Part shown: one piece after another, positions 39,836 through 48,818 of the stretch | Numbering within the stretch: the first letter of the stretch is position 1 | Layout of the letters: every line of letters starts with the position of its first letter | Made by a program: the position numbers and the translations under genes | Notes under the pieces: model-generated | What the model saw: only the letters and a program-made list of their open reading frames with translations | The model's database searches: none | Told to the model about the DNA's origin: nothing | Source of the DNA: JBDTSW01 sp963799815 | GTDB taxonomy: Bacteria; Actinomycetota; Thermoleophilia; Solirubrobacterales; 70-9 | Reading direction: 5' to 3' | Length of the DNA stretch: 64,000 nt | NCBI GenBank assembly: GCA_963799815.1 | Contig: CAWCYG010000004.1 | Span: 310,001-374,000 of the forward strand

Positions 39836-41095
39836 ATGGCCACCGTCGCCCGGACCGTAAGTGACGCCTGCGCCGCGGCCAAGCTCGCGGCCGCCCACCT
39901 TGCGCGCGCGCAGCGCGAGCAGAAGGACCACGCCCTCGAGCTCTTCGCGGAGCTGCTCGGCGGGCGATCCGACGCGGTGCTCGAGGCGAACGAGGCGGAT
40001 CTGGCCGACGACCGAGCCACCACACTCACCCCTGCGCTGCGCGACCGCCTGACGCTGAACGCCGAGCGGGTTGAAGCCATGGCCGAAGGTGTCCGCGCCA
40101 TCGCGGCACTCGATGACCCTGTGGGCGAGCTGGTCGAGGAGCGCACCCTTTCGAGCGGGCTCGAGATGCGCAAGGTGCGGGTGCCGCTGGGCCTGGTGGC
40201 GGTTGTCTATGAGGCGCGGCCAAACGTGACCATCGACTGCGCGGCGCTCTGCATCAAGTCGGGTAACGCGATCGTGCTGCGCGGATCGAGCTACGCGCAA
40301 CGCTCGAACGCGGCCCTGGCGGCGATTGTCGCGGAGGGCCTCGGCGACGCCGGGCTTCCGGCCGACGCCGTGCAGCTCCTGGGTGGCGGCCGCGAGGATT
40401 TGACCGAGCTGGCAACTCAGGAGGGCGTGGTCGACCTCGTCATCCCGCGCGGTGGCGAAGGGCTGAAGGAGGCGCTGAAGGCGGTGGCGACAGTGCCGGT
40501 GATGTACGCGGCGGCCGGCAACTGTCACGTCTACGTGCACGCCGATGCCGATCTCGAGATGGCACGCCGAGTTGCGGTCAACGCCAAGGTTGATCGACCC
40601 GGGGTCTGCAACTCCGCGGAGACGCTCTTGGTGAACGCCGAGATCGCGGGGGAGCTGCTCCCAGGGCTGCTCGCCGATCTCCGCGACGCCGGCGTCGAGC
40701 TGGTGGGCGACGCCCGGGCGCGCGCCGTGGCGGGGGAGGTCCCGGTGGGCGAGGCCGACGAGGCCGATTGGGATACCGAGTACCTCGACATGAAGCTTGC
40801 GGTTGGGGTCGTGGATTCGCTCGAGGAGGCGGTCGAGCACGTGAATCGCCATGGAACGGGTCACTCAGAGGCGGTCATCACGTCCTCCGAGGAAGCGGCG
40901 GACCTGTTTGCCGGGGGCGTTGACGCCGCCGCGGTCTACGTGAACGCGTCCACGCGCTTCACCGACGGCTTCGAGTTCGGCATGGGGGCTGAGATTGGCA
41001 ATTCCACGCAGAAGCTCCATGCCCGCGGGCCGATCGGACTGCGCGAGCTGACGACGAGCAAGTACGTGCTGCGAGGCAGCGGCCAGGTTCGGTGA
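39836..41095 (+). CDS. proA: Gamma-glutamyl phosphate reductase
   Basis: Reduces glutamyl-5-phosphate with NADPH in proline synthesis. The 419-residue protein has the aldehyde-dehydrogenase-like fold: VPLGLVAVVYEARPNVTID, KSGNAIVLRGSSYAQRSN, VDLVIPRGGEGL, and the catalytic Cys in DRPGVCNSAETLLV. The C-terminus shows FTDGFEFGMGAEIGNSTQKL. It forms the proB-proA pair. Confidence 0.97.
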   Translation: MATVARTVSDACAAAKLAAAHLARAQREQKDHALELFAELLGGRSDAVLEANEADLADDRATTLTPALRDRLTLNAERVEAMAEGVRAIAALDDPVGELVEERTLSSGLEMRKVRVPLGLVAVVYEARPNVTIDCAALCIKSGNAIVLRGSSYAQRSNAALAAIVAEGLGDAGLPADAVQLLGGGREDLTELATQEGVVDLVIPRGGEGLKEALKAVATVPVMYAAAGNCHVYVHADADLEMARRVAVNAKVDRPGVCNSAETLLVNAEIAGELLPGLLADLRDAGVELVGDARARAVAGEVPVGEADEADWDTEYLDMKLAVGVVDSLEEAVEHVNRHGTGHSEAVITSSEEAADLFAGGVDAAAVYVNASTRFTDGFEFGMGAEIGNSTQKLHARGPIGLRELTTSKYVLRGSGQVR

Positions 41096-41108
41096 GCCAA
41101 CCCTCCCG

Positions 41109-41714
41109 ATGGCGATAGGCGTGCTCGGCGGGGCGTTCAACCCCCCGCACATTGGCCATCTCGTACTGGCTCAGGAGGCCGCGACTCAGCTTGGGCTCGA
41201 CCGCGTTTGCCTGGTCCCGACTGGCCGGGCGCCGCACAAGGAGATCGCCGACGACCCGGGAATGGGAGCGCGCCTCGAGCTCACTCGAGTCGCTGCCGCC
41301 GGCAACGCGTTGCTGCAGGTCGACGTGGGGGAGATCGAGGCCGCGTCGCAGAGCGATCGGCCGTCCTACACGATCGACACCCTCGAGCGAATGCGGCGCT
41401 CGGACATGAATGAGCTCGTGCTCCTGATGGGCGCGGATGCGGCTGCCCACCTGGACGACTGGCACGAGCCGCATCGCCTGTTCGAATTGGCTCGGGTGGG
41501 GATCGCCGCCCGTCCCGGAGCCGCCCTCGACGATGCCGAGGAAGCGCTGCGCACGCTGGGCGGTGAGGATCATGCGGAGGTGCTTCAGATGCCCGAGCTC
41601 GGGGTGTCCTCGACGGACATCAGGCGCCGCGTGGCGCAGGGGCGCCCGTTCCGCTACCTGGTGCCCGATGGGGTGCTCGAGCTGATCGAGGCTGAGGGCC
41701 TCTACAGCTCGTGA
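41109..41714 (+). CDS. nadD: Nicotinate-nucleotide adenylyltransferase
   Basis: Adenylates nicotinate mononucleotide in NAD synthesis. The 201-residue protein has the nucleotidyltransferase signature GGAFNPPHIGHLVLAQEAA (HxGH), SYTIDTLERMR, and the ISSTDIRxR-equivalent VSSTDIRRRVAQGRPFRYLV. The gene overlaps rsfS by GTGA, the usual nadD-rsfS linkage. Confidence 0.95.
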   Translation: MAIGVLGGAFNPPHIGHLVLAQEAATQLGLDRVCLVPTGRAPHKEIADDPGMGARLELTRVAAAGNALLQVDVGEIEAASQSDRPSYTIDTLERMRRSDMNELVLLMGADAAAHLDDWHEPHRLFELARVGIAARPGAALDDAEEALRTLGGEDHAEVLQMPELGVSSTDIRRRVAQGRPFRYLVPDGVLELIEAEGLYSS

Positions 41715-42115
41715 GTGCGTCGGCGGATCAGCCGGCGAGCGAGCTGTCGGGCACGCTGGCGGCGGAGGAACTCCTGCGGCTTCTCGCCCAGATCGTCGAT
41801 GAGAAGCTCGGGGCTGATGTGGTCGCACTCGACGTGGGGGAGCTCGTCGGCTACACGGACTATCTGCTCATCTGCACGGCTCGCAACGAGCGGCAGGCAA
41901 AGGCGATCCACGATGAGGTCAATGCGGTGCTGAAGCGAGAGCACGGCAGGTTGCCCGCGACGGTGGAGGGGGCGTCGGATGCGCGGTGGGTGTTGATGGA
42001 CTACCTCGACTGCGTGCTGCACATCTTCGTCCCCGAGCTGCGAGAGCGATATCGCCTCGAGGTGCTGTGGGGGGAGGCGCCGCGGGTCGAGCTCGAGGAT
42101 CCGACGGCCTCATAG
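41711..42115 (+). CDS. rsfS: Ribosomal silencing factor RsfS
   Basis: Binds uL14 and blocks joining of the 30S and 50S subunits under starvation. The 134-residue protein has the DUF143/RsfS pattern: ADVVALDVGELVGYTDYLLI, ARNERQAKAIHDEV and WVLMDYLDCVLHIFVPELRE. GTG 41711 overlaps nadD. It closes the mreB-to-rsfS block. Confidence 0.94.
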   Translation: MSASADQPASELSGTLAAEELLRLLAQIVDEKLGADVVALDVGELVGYTDYLLICTARNERQAKAIHDEVNAVLKREHGRLPATVEGASDARWVLMDYLDCVLHIFVPELRERYRLEVLWGEAPRVELEDPTAS

Positions 42116-42118
42116 CCT
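42113..42118 (+). promoter_or_regulatory. -10-like TAGCCT before the flavin monooxygenase
   Basis: TANNNT hexamer ending 7 bases before ATG 42126. It overlaps the rsfS stop codon. Confidence 0.5.
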
Positions 42119-42125
42119 GCGGCGC

Positions 42126-43469
42126 ATGGAGCGGGTGTGCGTAATCGGAGCGGGGTCGTCGGGCATCACGGCGTGCCAGGTGCTGGCGAGCCGCGGGATC
42201 GAGTTCGACTGTTTCGAGCGGGGTTCGGAGGTAGGGGGGAATTGGCGGTTCGAGAACGACAACGGGATGTCGGCCGCATATCGCTCGCTGCACATCAACA
42301 CGTCGCGTCGGCAGATGGAGTACGCCGCCTACCCGATGCCCGCGGAGTACCCGGACTATCCGCACCACGCGCAGATCGCTCGGTACTTCGACGACTTCGT
42401 GGATCACTTTGGGCTGCGCGAGCGGATCAGCTTTCGTACGACCGTCGAGGATGTGAAGCCCGTGGATGGCGGGGGTTGGGACGTGAGCACGGACGACGGC
42501 CAGGCCGGCCACTACGGCTCGGTGATCGTGGCGAACGGGCATCACTGGAATCCCCGTTGGCCGGAGCCGCCGTTTCCCGGTGAGTTCGATGGGGTCGAGA
42601 TGCACGCGCACGAGTACCGCTCGCCCGAGGCATGCGAGGGCCGCAACGTGCTGGTGCTGGGGATCGGCAACTCCGCTACCGACATCGCGGTGGAGACCTC
42701 GAGGGTGTCGCGGATGACGTATCTGGCGATGCGGCGGGGGGCCTACATCATCCCCAAGTACGTGAAGGGACAGCCGACGGACGAGCTCGGTTCGGAGGTA
42801 CTGAGCCGGCTGCCGTTGTCGGTGCTGCGGTTCTTCTACGCGCGGATGATCAGGACGGCGGCGGGTGAGCCGACGGACTACGGGTTGCCCGAGCCCGACC
42901 ACAAGCTCGCGGAAGCGCATCCAACCGTCTCCTCGGAGCTGCTGCCGCGGATAGGGCATGGGGGGATCAAGGTGAAGCCGAACATCGAGCGCCTCGAGGG
43001 AAAGCGGGTGCGGTTCGTCGACGGGTCGGTGGAGGACATCGACGTGATCATCTATTGCACGGGCTACGTGATCACTTTCCCGTTTCTCGATGACGAGGTC
43101 GTCTCGGTGGAGGACAACCGGGTGGCCCTCTACCGGCGGGTCGTGCATCCTGACCTGGAGGGGCTCTATTTCGTGGGGCTGATACAGCCGCTGGGCGCGG
43201 TCATGCCGATCGCCGAGGAGCAGTCGAAATGGGTCGCTGATCTGATCTCGGGCAGAGCGGCGCTGCCCGACCGCAAGCGGATGTATGAGGTGATCGCGCG
43301 GGAGGATGCTCGGATGGCGAAGCGGTACGTGACGTCGAAGCGGCACACTATTCAGGTGGACCATCTGCCGTACATGCGCACGCTGGAGCGAGAGCGCCGC
43401 CGCGGGCGCCGGCGCGCGTCCGGCCTGCTGGCGCGGCGATCACATGAGCTGCGGGTGGGCGTGAGCTAA
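42126..43469 (+). CDS. Flavin-containing monooxygenase-like protein
   Basis: A probable NADPH-dependent FAD monooxygenase of the FMO type, 447 residues. The FAD-binding motif is VIGAGSSGITACQVL, followed by EVGGNWRFENDN. The FMO-like fingerprint appears as FDGVEMHAHEYRSPEACEG, and the NADP site as VLGIGNSATDIAVETS. A late ATG-type motif (IYCTGYVITFPFLDDE) is also present. Substrate unknown (amine, sulfide or ketone). Ends convergent with the GNAT gene, overlapping by 4 bases. Confidence 0.9.
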   Translation: MERVCVIGAGSSGITACQVLASRGIEFDCFERGSEVGGNWRFENDNGMSAAYRSLHINTSRRQMEYAAYPMPAEYPDYPHHAQIARYFDDFVDHFGLRERISFRTTVEDVKPVDGGGWDVSTDDGQAGHYGSVIVANGHHWNPRWPEPPFPGEFDGVEMHAHEYRSPEACEGRNVLVLGIGNSATDIAVETSRVSRMTYLAMRRGAYIIPKYVKGQPTDELGSEVLSRLPLSVLRFFYARMIRTAAGEPTDYGLPEPDHKLAEAHPTVSSELLPRIGHGGIKVKPNIERLEGKRVRFVDGSVEDIDVIIYCTGYVITFPFLDDEVVSVEDNRVALYRRVVHPDLEGLYFVGLIQPLGAVMPIAEEQSKWVADLISGRAALPDRKRMYEVIAREDARMAKRYVTSKRHTIQVDHLPYMRTLERERRRGRRRASGLLARRSHELRVGVS

Positions 43470-44005
43470 GGCTCTTCGGTGGCGGCAGCCGGCTGGCGGA
43501 GCTCGTAGACGTGCATGTGGACGTCCTCGACGGTGATGGCATCGGAGGCGTGGATCATCCCGAGCTTGACGGCGACTGACGCCGAGCGGTGGTTGGCCGG
43601 GGCGATGAGGCTGATGACGCGTGCCGGGGCAAGGTGCTCGAAGGCGGTGGCGGCGGCTGCGCGAGCGCCCTCCGTCGCGAGGCCGCGCCCCCACCAGGGC
43701 CGGCGGAGGGTCCATCCGATCTCGATCTCGCCGACGACGGCGGGGACGAAGTCCGGGTACCAGGCGCCGATCCAACCGACCGGTAGGCGGTCTGGCGCGT
43801 CGCGGGGGATTGCCATCCAGATGCCGAAGCCGTGGGTATCCCAGTGGCGGACCTGCTTGGCGTGCGAGGCGGCGCCGATCTCTGCGGGGTCGCGGGTGTC
43901 GCCGGGGTGAAGGGAGCTCCAGACGGCGTGATCGGCCCAGATCTCGGCGACCGCGCGGGCGTCGTCGTCGCGCCACCGTCGGAGGATCAGGCGGGGGGTC
44001 TCGAT
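43466..44005 (-). CDS. GNAT-family N-acetyltransferase, possible ATC start
   Basis: About 179 residues of the RimJ/RimL-like GNAT type. Typical N-terminus IETPRLILRRWRDDDARAVA, middle strands (GWIGAWYPDFVPAVVGEIEI, GWTLRRPWWGRGLATEGARA with the acetyl-CoA loop) and NHRSASVAVKLGMIH. The acceptor is unknown. No ATG, GTG or TTG occurs in frame upstream of the conserved N-terminus. The first standard ATG (43816) would delete the first 63 residues. ATC 44005 is 6 bases behind a -10-like TATCCA, so I place the start there as an inference. Confidence 0.75.
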   Translation of the reverse strand: METPRLILRRWRDDDARAVAEIWADHAVWSSLHPGDTRDPAEIGAASHAKQVRHWDTHGFGIWMAIPRDAPDRLPVGWIGAWYPDFVPAVVGEIEIGWTLRRPWWGRGLATEGARAAAATAFEHLAPARVISLIAPANHRSASVAVKLGMIHASDAITVEDVHMHVYELRQPAAATEEP

Positions 44006-44011
44006 GCGGTC

Positions 44012-44039
44012 TGGATAGTGGATGAGGGGATCGTGGCAA
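44012..44039 (-). promoter_or_regulatory. Promoter candidate for the GNAT gene
   Basis: On the minus strand, TTGCCA (44039-44034), 16-base spacer, TATCCA (44017-44012), then 6 bases to ATC 44005. This is a recognisable -35/-10 pair in leaderless position. Confidence 0.5.
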
Positions 44040-44091
44040 GGTGGTGAGCGGCCGTCTGGCTGGGTATCCAGTATCCGTCCGGCAGGCGCCC

Positions 44092-44097
44092 TAGCGT
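44092..44097 (+). promoter_or_regulatory. -10-like TAGCGT before the DivIVA-like gene
   Basis: TANNNT hexamer ending 6 bases before ATC 44104. It is the plus-strand counterpart of the divergent GNAT promoter. Confidence 0.45.
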
Positions 44098-44103
44098 TCG
44101 CAC

Positions 44104-44946
44104 ATCGCCACGGGTCGCTTCAAGAGGTCCCTGTTCGGCTACAGCCGCTCTGCGGTGGATGACGCGATCGTCGCGGCTGATGAGCGGATGGCGGTCGCTG
44201 ACGCTCAGATCGAGGCGCAGGCGGGAGAGCTGGCGGATCGAAGGCAGCGGTTGAACGACCTCGAGCGGGTGGCCACGCGTCTCAGCGAGCGCGTGGTTGA
44301 GCGTGAGGGCGAGTTGCGACGTCTGCGTGCGGAGCTGGCGTACGTGACGCGGCGGACGGATGTGGAGATGGCGACTTTGACGGCGCTCGTGGGTGAGCTC
44401 GAGGACGTGCGGCGGACGGCTCGTGGGCAGGCGACGCGAATTCGCTTGGCCGCGCTGCGCGAGGCGGCGGAGCTGAGTCAGCGGATCGGTGAGATCACGA
44501 AGCGGCCGGGAGCTGTACGGGAGCGGATGCTGGATGCGCTCAAGCGGGCCGGCGACGAGGCCGCGGAGGCTGCGGCGCCGGCTGGCGCCAGCGAGGGGTC
44601 ACGAAGGGAGCAAGGAGCGAGTGAGGAGGCGGAGACTTCGCCGGAGGCGGCTTCCACCAACGGTCATCGCGAGTCGGATATTGGGGATCTCTTCGACGGC
44701 CTGATCGAGGTCGAGGTGGGTCCGCTTCAGGACTTCGCGCAGCTGGTCTTGTTCGAGGACGCGGCGAAGTCGATCGACGCGACGACGGATATCTCGGTGA
44801 GGCGGTTCTCGGCGGGGCGGGCGACGCTGGAGATGTCGTTGCGCGAGCCGGTGGCGCTGCTGCGTGAGCTCGAGGAGCGCTGCGACCTCGAGTTCGTGGT
44901 GCGAGACGTTCGCAAGGACCGCGTCGTGCTCGACGTGGGCGCGTAA
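44104..44946 (+). CDS. DivIVA-like coiled-coil protein with an unknown C-terminal domain; possible ATC start
   Basis: About 280 residues. The N-terminus (ATGRFKRSLFGYSRSAVDD) resembles the DivIVA lipid-binding start (F-G-Y/F-x-x-x-x-V-D), followed by a long coiled coil (about 18-145) and a Glu/Ala-rich linker. A C-terminal alpha/beta domain (about 198-280, EVEVGPLQDFAQLVLFEDA, RFSAGRATLEMSL, EFVVRDVRKDRVVLDVG) is unknown to me. It may act at the membrane or septum. The first standard start, GTG 44155, would remove the DivIVA-like segment. ATC 44104 fits the leaderless pattern. Confidence 0.65.
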   Translation: MATGRFKRSLFGYSRSAVDDAIVAADERMAVADAQIEAQAGELADRRQRLNDLERVATRLSERVVEREGELRRLRAELAYVTRRTDVEMATLTALVGELEDVRRTARGQATRIRLAALREAAELSQRIGEITKRPGAVRERMLDALKRAGDEAAEAAAPAGASEGSRREQGASEEAETSPEAASTNGHRESDIGDLFDGLIEVEVGPLQDFAQLVLFEDAAKSIDATTDISVRRFSAGRATLEMSLREPVALLRELEERCDLEFVVRDVRKDRVVLDVGA

Positions 44947-44985
44947 GTCCCGCGGGTAAACTGGAGCGCCCCCAACGGGCTCCGC

Positions 44986-45060
44986 GGGGCTGTAGCTCAG
45001 TTTGGCCAGAGCGTTCGGCTGGCAGCCGAAAGGTCGGGGGTTCGAGTCCCCCCAGCTCCA
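44986..45060 (+). tRNA. tRNA-Ala (anticodon GGC)
   Basis: Acceptor GGGGCTG pairs with CAGCTCC and includes the G3-T70 wobble that marks alanine tRNAs, then discriminator A. Anticodon stem TTCGG/CCGAA has loop CTGGCAG, anticodon GGC. T loop GTTCGAGTC. No CCA is encoded. Confidence 0.95.
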
Positions 45061-45218
45061 TTCACCCATCGAGAAAGTCGCAGTGGGACCGAGTTCTCGC
45101 CAGGATGCACCGGATCCTGCTCGCTGATCGGAGCTCCCGCGAAGAGGGGGGGAGAGTCCCCCCGAGCCCCTACTCCGAGACCAAGAAGTTCGTCGCCTTC
45201 CCTGAACGACCTGCCCGA

Positions 45219-45938
45219 CTAACTCCTCGCCGCCGCCCGCGCGGCGTCCAGTGCCACACGCCCGCGCGAATCGATTCGCCGCCGCACCCTCCACGTCGCC
45301 CCCGAGAACTGGAGGTTCGCGACGGTCGCGAAGCCCTCCTCGTCCTCGCGCAGTGCCAGCAGCAGGTGAGCCACGCGGTCGGCGGCCGGAAGCTCCTCCG
45401 GCTGGGCGATCCGCACACACCACGCGAAGACCCTGCGCCCCTGAGGTCGCACGAGCAGCGCGCCCTGCTCACCAACGAGCCAGACGCCTAGCCGCCCACG
45501 CTCCATCACGAGCCCGCTGCGGGCCGCCAGCTCACGCGCATCGTGCCCCACCAAGTCACCGAGAAGCCCGAGCGCCACCCGCTCGGCCGTCGGATCCGCC
45601 TCCTCGAGGCGGCTCGCGCTGCGCTCGCTTCCCATCGCCACGGCGGACCTCGCGGCTCGCGCCGACTGAATTCGCGGGACCGCATAGGCATGGGCGAAGC
45701 AGAGCAGCGCGGCGGGAAACGTCAGCGGCTCGATCGCAAGCAGCACGGCACCCGGCGTCACGAAGACGAACAGCACCCAGACGGTCCAGGCCGTCCAGCG
45801 GCGCCCATCACGCCGCAGCGTCCGCTCGGTCGTCCCCTCCCGCCACGGCAGCGACTCCGCCTCAGCCAGACGCCCATGCGCAGCCGCCGCCAGCGCGCTG
45901 ACGGGGTCGATGCGATCGCTCGCCCGGGAACGGTCCAC
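45219..45938 (-). CDS. Membrane protein of unknown function
   Basis: A 239-residue protein with two adjacent membrane helices (TAWTVWVLFVFVTPGAVLLA and FPAALLCFAHAYAVP, about residues 50-90). A cytoplasmic C-terminal domain of about 140 residues follows, with alternating helices and strands (ELAARSGLVMERGRLGVWLV, GEQGALLVRPQGRRVFAWCV, EDEEGFATVANLQFSG). No motif recognised. GTG start at 45938; it follows the next small gene by 17 bases on the same strand. Confidence 0.65.
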   Translation of the reverse strand: MDRSRASDRIDPVSALAAAAHGRLAEAESLPWREGTTERTLRRDGRRWTAWTVWVLFVFVTPGAVLLAIEPLTFPAALLCFAHAYAVPRIQSARAARSAVAMGSERSASRLEEADPTAERVALGLLGDLVGHDARELAARSGLVMERGRLGVWLVGEQGALLVRPQGRRVFAWCVRIAQPEELPAADRVAHLLLALREDEEGFATVANLQFSGATWRVRRRIDSRGRVALDAARAAARS

Positions 45939-45955
45939 AGCGGTTACCTCGCCGC

Positions 45956-46180
45956 TCAGCCACCCGCGATCGGGCGCCGCAAGACCACGAGCTCGGCGTC
46001 CGCGGGCAGCTCTCGCACGACCTCAGCAGCCCCGTCCGCCCGCGTGAGCGACGCGATCATCCCCCGGTCGAGCTCCGCGCGGAATGCCGCTACAGCCTCC
46101 TTGTGACCGTTGATGTCCCCCGACGTCCACTCGGCCAAGGTCGTGTGTCCCGTGCGATCCAGCCTCACCAACCGTGCCAT
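45956..46180 (-). CDS. Small conserved-looking hypothetical protein
   Basis: A 74-residue protein beginning MARLVRLDRTGHTTLAEWTS with a helix (KEAVAAFRAELDRGMIASL) and a final strand (DAELVVLRRP). AAGGAGG lies 6 bases before ATG 46180, a strong ribosome binding site that decides the start over the upstream codon at 46186. The fold resembles small DUF-type alpha/beta proteins. Function unknown. Divergent from leuS. Confidence 0.65.
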   Translation of the reverse strand: MARLVRLDRTGHTTLAEWTSGDINGHKEAVAAFRAELDRGMIASLTRADGAAEVVRELPADAELVVLRRPIAGG

Positions 46181-46267
46181 GGACAACCTCCTTAGTCAGC
46201 TCAAAACGCAGTCTACGCTCGACCCGACCCCCGCCCGTGTGAGCGCGGTCACACACCGATGCACGCC

Positions 46268-46273
46268 TACACT
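46268..46273 (+). promoter_or_regulatory. -10-like TACACT before leuS
   Basis: TANNNT hexamer ending 9 bases before ATG 46283. Confidence 0.5.
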
Positions 46274-46282
46274 GACCGCCCC

Positions 46283-48777
46283 ATGGACCGCTACGACCCC
46301 CATGCGATCGAGAGCAAATGGCAGGCCGTCTGGCAGGAGGAGCGCACCTGGGAGGTGCCGAATCCGGGTCAACCCGGCTTCGACGGCTCAAAGCCGAAGT
46401 CCTACGTGCTCGAGATGCTTCCTTACCCCTCGGGCGAGCCGCACGTCGGCCACCTGAAGAACTACTCGCTCGGTGACGCGGTAGCCCACTTCCGGCGCCG
46501 CAACGGCTACCAGGTGATCCACCCGATGGGCTACGACGCCTTCGGCCTGCCGGCCGAGAACAACGCGATCAAGACGGGCGTTCACCCAAAGATCGCGACC
46601 GAAGCCTCAATCGAGGCCTACCGCGAGCAGTTCAAAGCGTGGGGCGTCTCGATCGACTGGTCACGGGAGGTCTCGAGCCACTGGCCTCCTACTACCGCTG
46701 GACCCAGTGGCTCTTCCTGCGGCTGCTCGAGCGCAATCTCGCCTACCGCGCCGAGGCGCCCGTGCAGTGGTGCCCGGTCGATCAGACCGTGCTCGCGAAC
46801 GAGCAGGTAATCGATGGGCGGTGCGAACGCTGCGGCAGCCTGGTGGAGCAGCGCCGCCTCGAACAATGGTTCTTCCGGATCACCGACTACGCCGACCGCC
46901 TGCTCGCCGACTTCGACCTGCTCGAGTCATGGCCTCCCCACGTCGTGACCATGCAGCGCAACTGGATCGGCCGCTCCGAGGGCGCAGAGGTCGTCTTCCG
47001 CTGTGACGACCTCGACCTCGACTTCCCTGTCTTCACCACCCGGCCCGACACCCTCTTCGGCGCCACGTTCTTCGTGGTGGCGCCAGAGCACCCCGAAATC
47101 GACCGACTGGCCGCCGGATCCGGCCACGAGCAGGAGGTCCGCGACTACGTCGCCCAGGCGGCGCGCGCCTCGACCCAGGACCGAGCCTCGGAGGCCGGCG
47201 CCAAGACCGGAGTGCCCCTCGGCCGGTACGTCACCAACCCCGTGAACGGCGAGCAGATCCCCATGTTCGTCGCCGACTACGTGCTGATGGAATACGGCAC
47301 CGGCGCGCTCATGGCCGTCCCCGCCCACGACCAGCGCGACTGGGACTTCGCGAAGGCCTTCGACCTGCCGATCCGCCAAGTCGTCGAGCCCGCCGGGGAG
47401 GAGGTTCCCGAGGACCGGGCATTCGTCGAGCACTCCGCGGACGAGCGCCTCGTCAACTCCGGGCGCTTCGACGGCATGCCCGCCAGCGAGGCGATCGCCG
47501 CGATTACCGCGTGGCTCGAGGCGGAGGGCAAAGGGAAGGCCGCCGTCAACTACCGCCTGCGCGATTGGCTGCTCTCGCGTCAGCGCTACTGGGGATGCCC
47601 CATCCCGATCATCTACTGCGACGCCTGTGGCGCGGTGCCCGTCCCGGACGACGAGCTGCCGGTCGAGCTGCCGGATGTCGACGACTACGCCCCGAAGGGT
47701 CAGAGCCCGCTCGCCGCCGTGGCGGACTGGGTTAACACCGAGTGCCCGAGCTGCGGTGGCGCGGCCCGGCGCGAGACCGACACGATGGACACCTTCGTCG
47801 ACTCCTCGTGGTATTTCCTGCGCTACCTCGACGCCCACAACGAGGGGCGGCCCTGGGCGCGCGACGCCGCCGACTACTGGATGCCGGTCGACCAGTACAT
47901 CGGCGGAGTCGAACACGCGATCCTCCACCTGATGTACGCGCGCTTCTTCGTGAAGGCGCTGGCGGACATGGGCGAGCTCTCCGTTCAGGAGCCGTTCGCA
48001 AACCTGATGACGCAGGGAATGATTACCCGCGACGGCGCCAAGATGTCCTCCTCCAAGGGCAACACGGTGAGCGCGATGGAGACGGTCGCGAGGTACGGAG
48101 CGGACACGGCACGGACGTACGTCTGCTTCGTCGGTCCCCCGGAGAAGGGCGGTGACTGGACGGATCAGGGCGTCGAGGGCGTCCACCGGTTCCTCTCTCG
48201 CGTATGGCGGCTTCAGCACGAAGTTGCAGACCGCACGCAGGCGCAAGCCGGGCCGCTCGACGCGTCCACCCTGGAGGAACCGGCACGGCGGCTGGCAGCG
48301 AAGGCCAACTGGTCGATCTCGAAGGTCACGCGGGACTTCGACCACTTCCAGTTCCACACGGCGATCGCAGCGGTGATGGAGCTGATCAACGAGATCTACC
48401 TCCTAAAGGACGAGCTCTACGGCTCAGCCGACGGCGATGCGACCCTGCGGTTTGCGACCGCGACGGCCGCTTCGCTCATCTTCCCCTTCGCTCCCCACCT
48501 CGGTTCCGAGGCTTACGAGGCGATCGAGGGCGCGCGCGTCTGGGAGCGGCCGTGGCCGCAGGCCGACGCATCCCTCTTGCGAAGCGACACCTTCACCCTC
48601 GTCGTCCAGGTAAACGGCAAGCGCCGAGATCAGATCGAGGCTGCCACGGACACTCCCGAGGCGGAGCTCCTGCGCCTCGCCCGCGAGACAGAGGGCGTAA
48701 AGCGTCACCTCGACGGCGGAGAAATCGTGAAGGAGATCGTGGTGCCGGGGAGGCTCGTCAACCTGGTGGTGCGGTAG
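46283..48777 (+). CDS. leuS: Leucyl-tRNA synthetase, interrupted by a one-base frameshift
   Basis: A class I synthetase that charges tRNA-Leu. The HIGH motif is HVGH in LPYPSGEPHVGHLKNYSLGD. The CP1 editing domain (TRPDTLFGATFFVVAPEH, YGTGALMAVPAHDQRDWDFA) and the KMSKS motif as KMSSSKGNTVS follow. The frame breaks at about 46680: after SIDWSREVSSH the next residues (LASYYRWTQWLFLRLLER) are in the +1-shifted frame, as if one C is missing in CCAC(C)TGG. Because leuS is essential and normally single copy, an assembly error is most likely. Joined length about 831 residues, usual for LeuRS. Confidence 0.93.
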
Positions 48778-48805
48778 CGCCGAGCCGAGCGGACGCTCGT
48801 TCTGC

Positions 48806-48811
48806 TAGAAA
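48806..48811 (+). promoter_or_regulatory. -10-like TAGAAA before the cupin gene
   Basis: Ends 7 bases before GTG 48819. The sixth base is A, not T, so the match to TANNNT is imperfect. Confidence 0.35.
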
Positions 48812-48818
48812 GCGCCGC

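Noticed and set aside
46927..48357. 476-codon minus-strand open frame antisense to leuS
   Set aside because: Shadow frame with repetitive Val/Asp/Arg composition and no motif.
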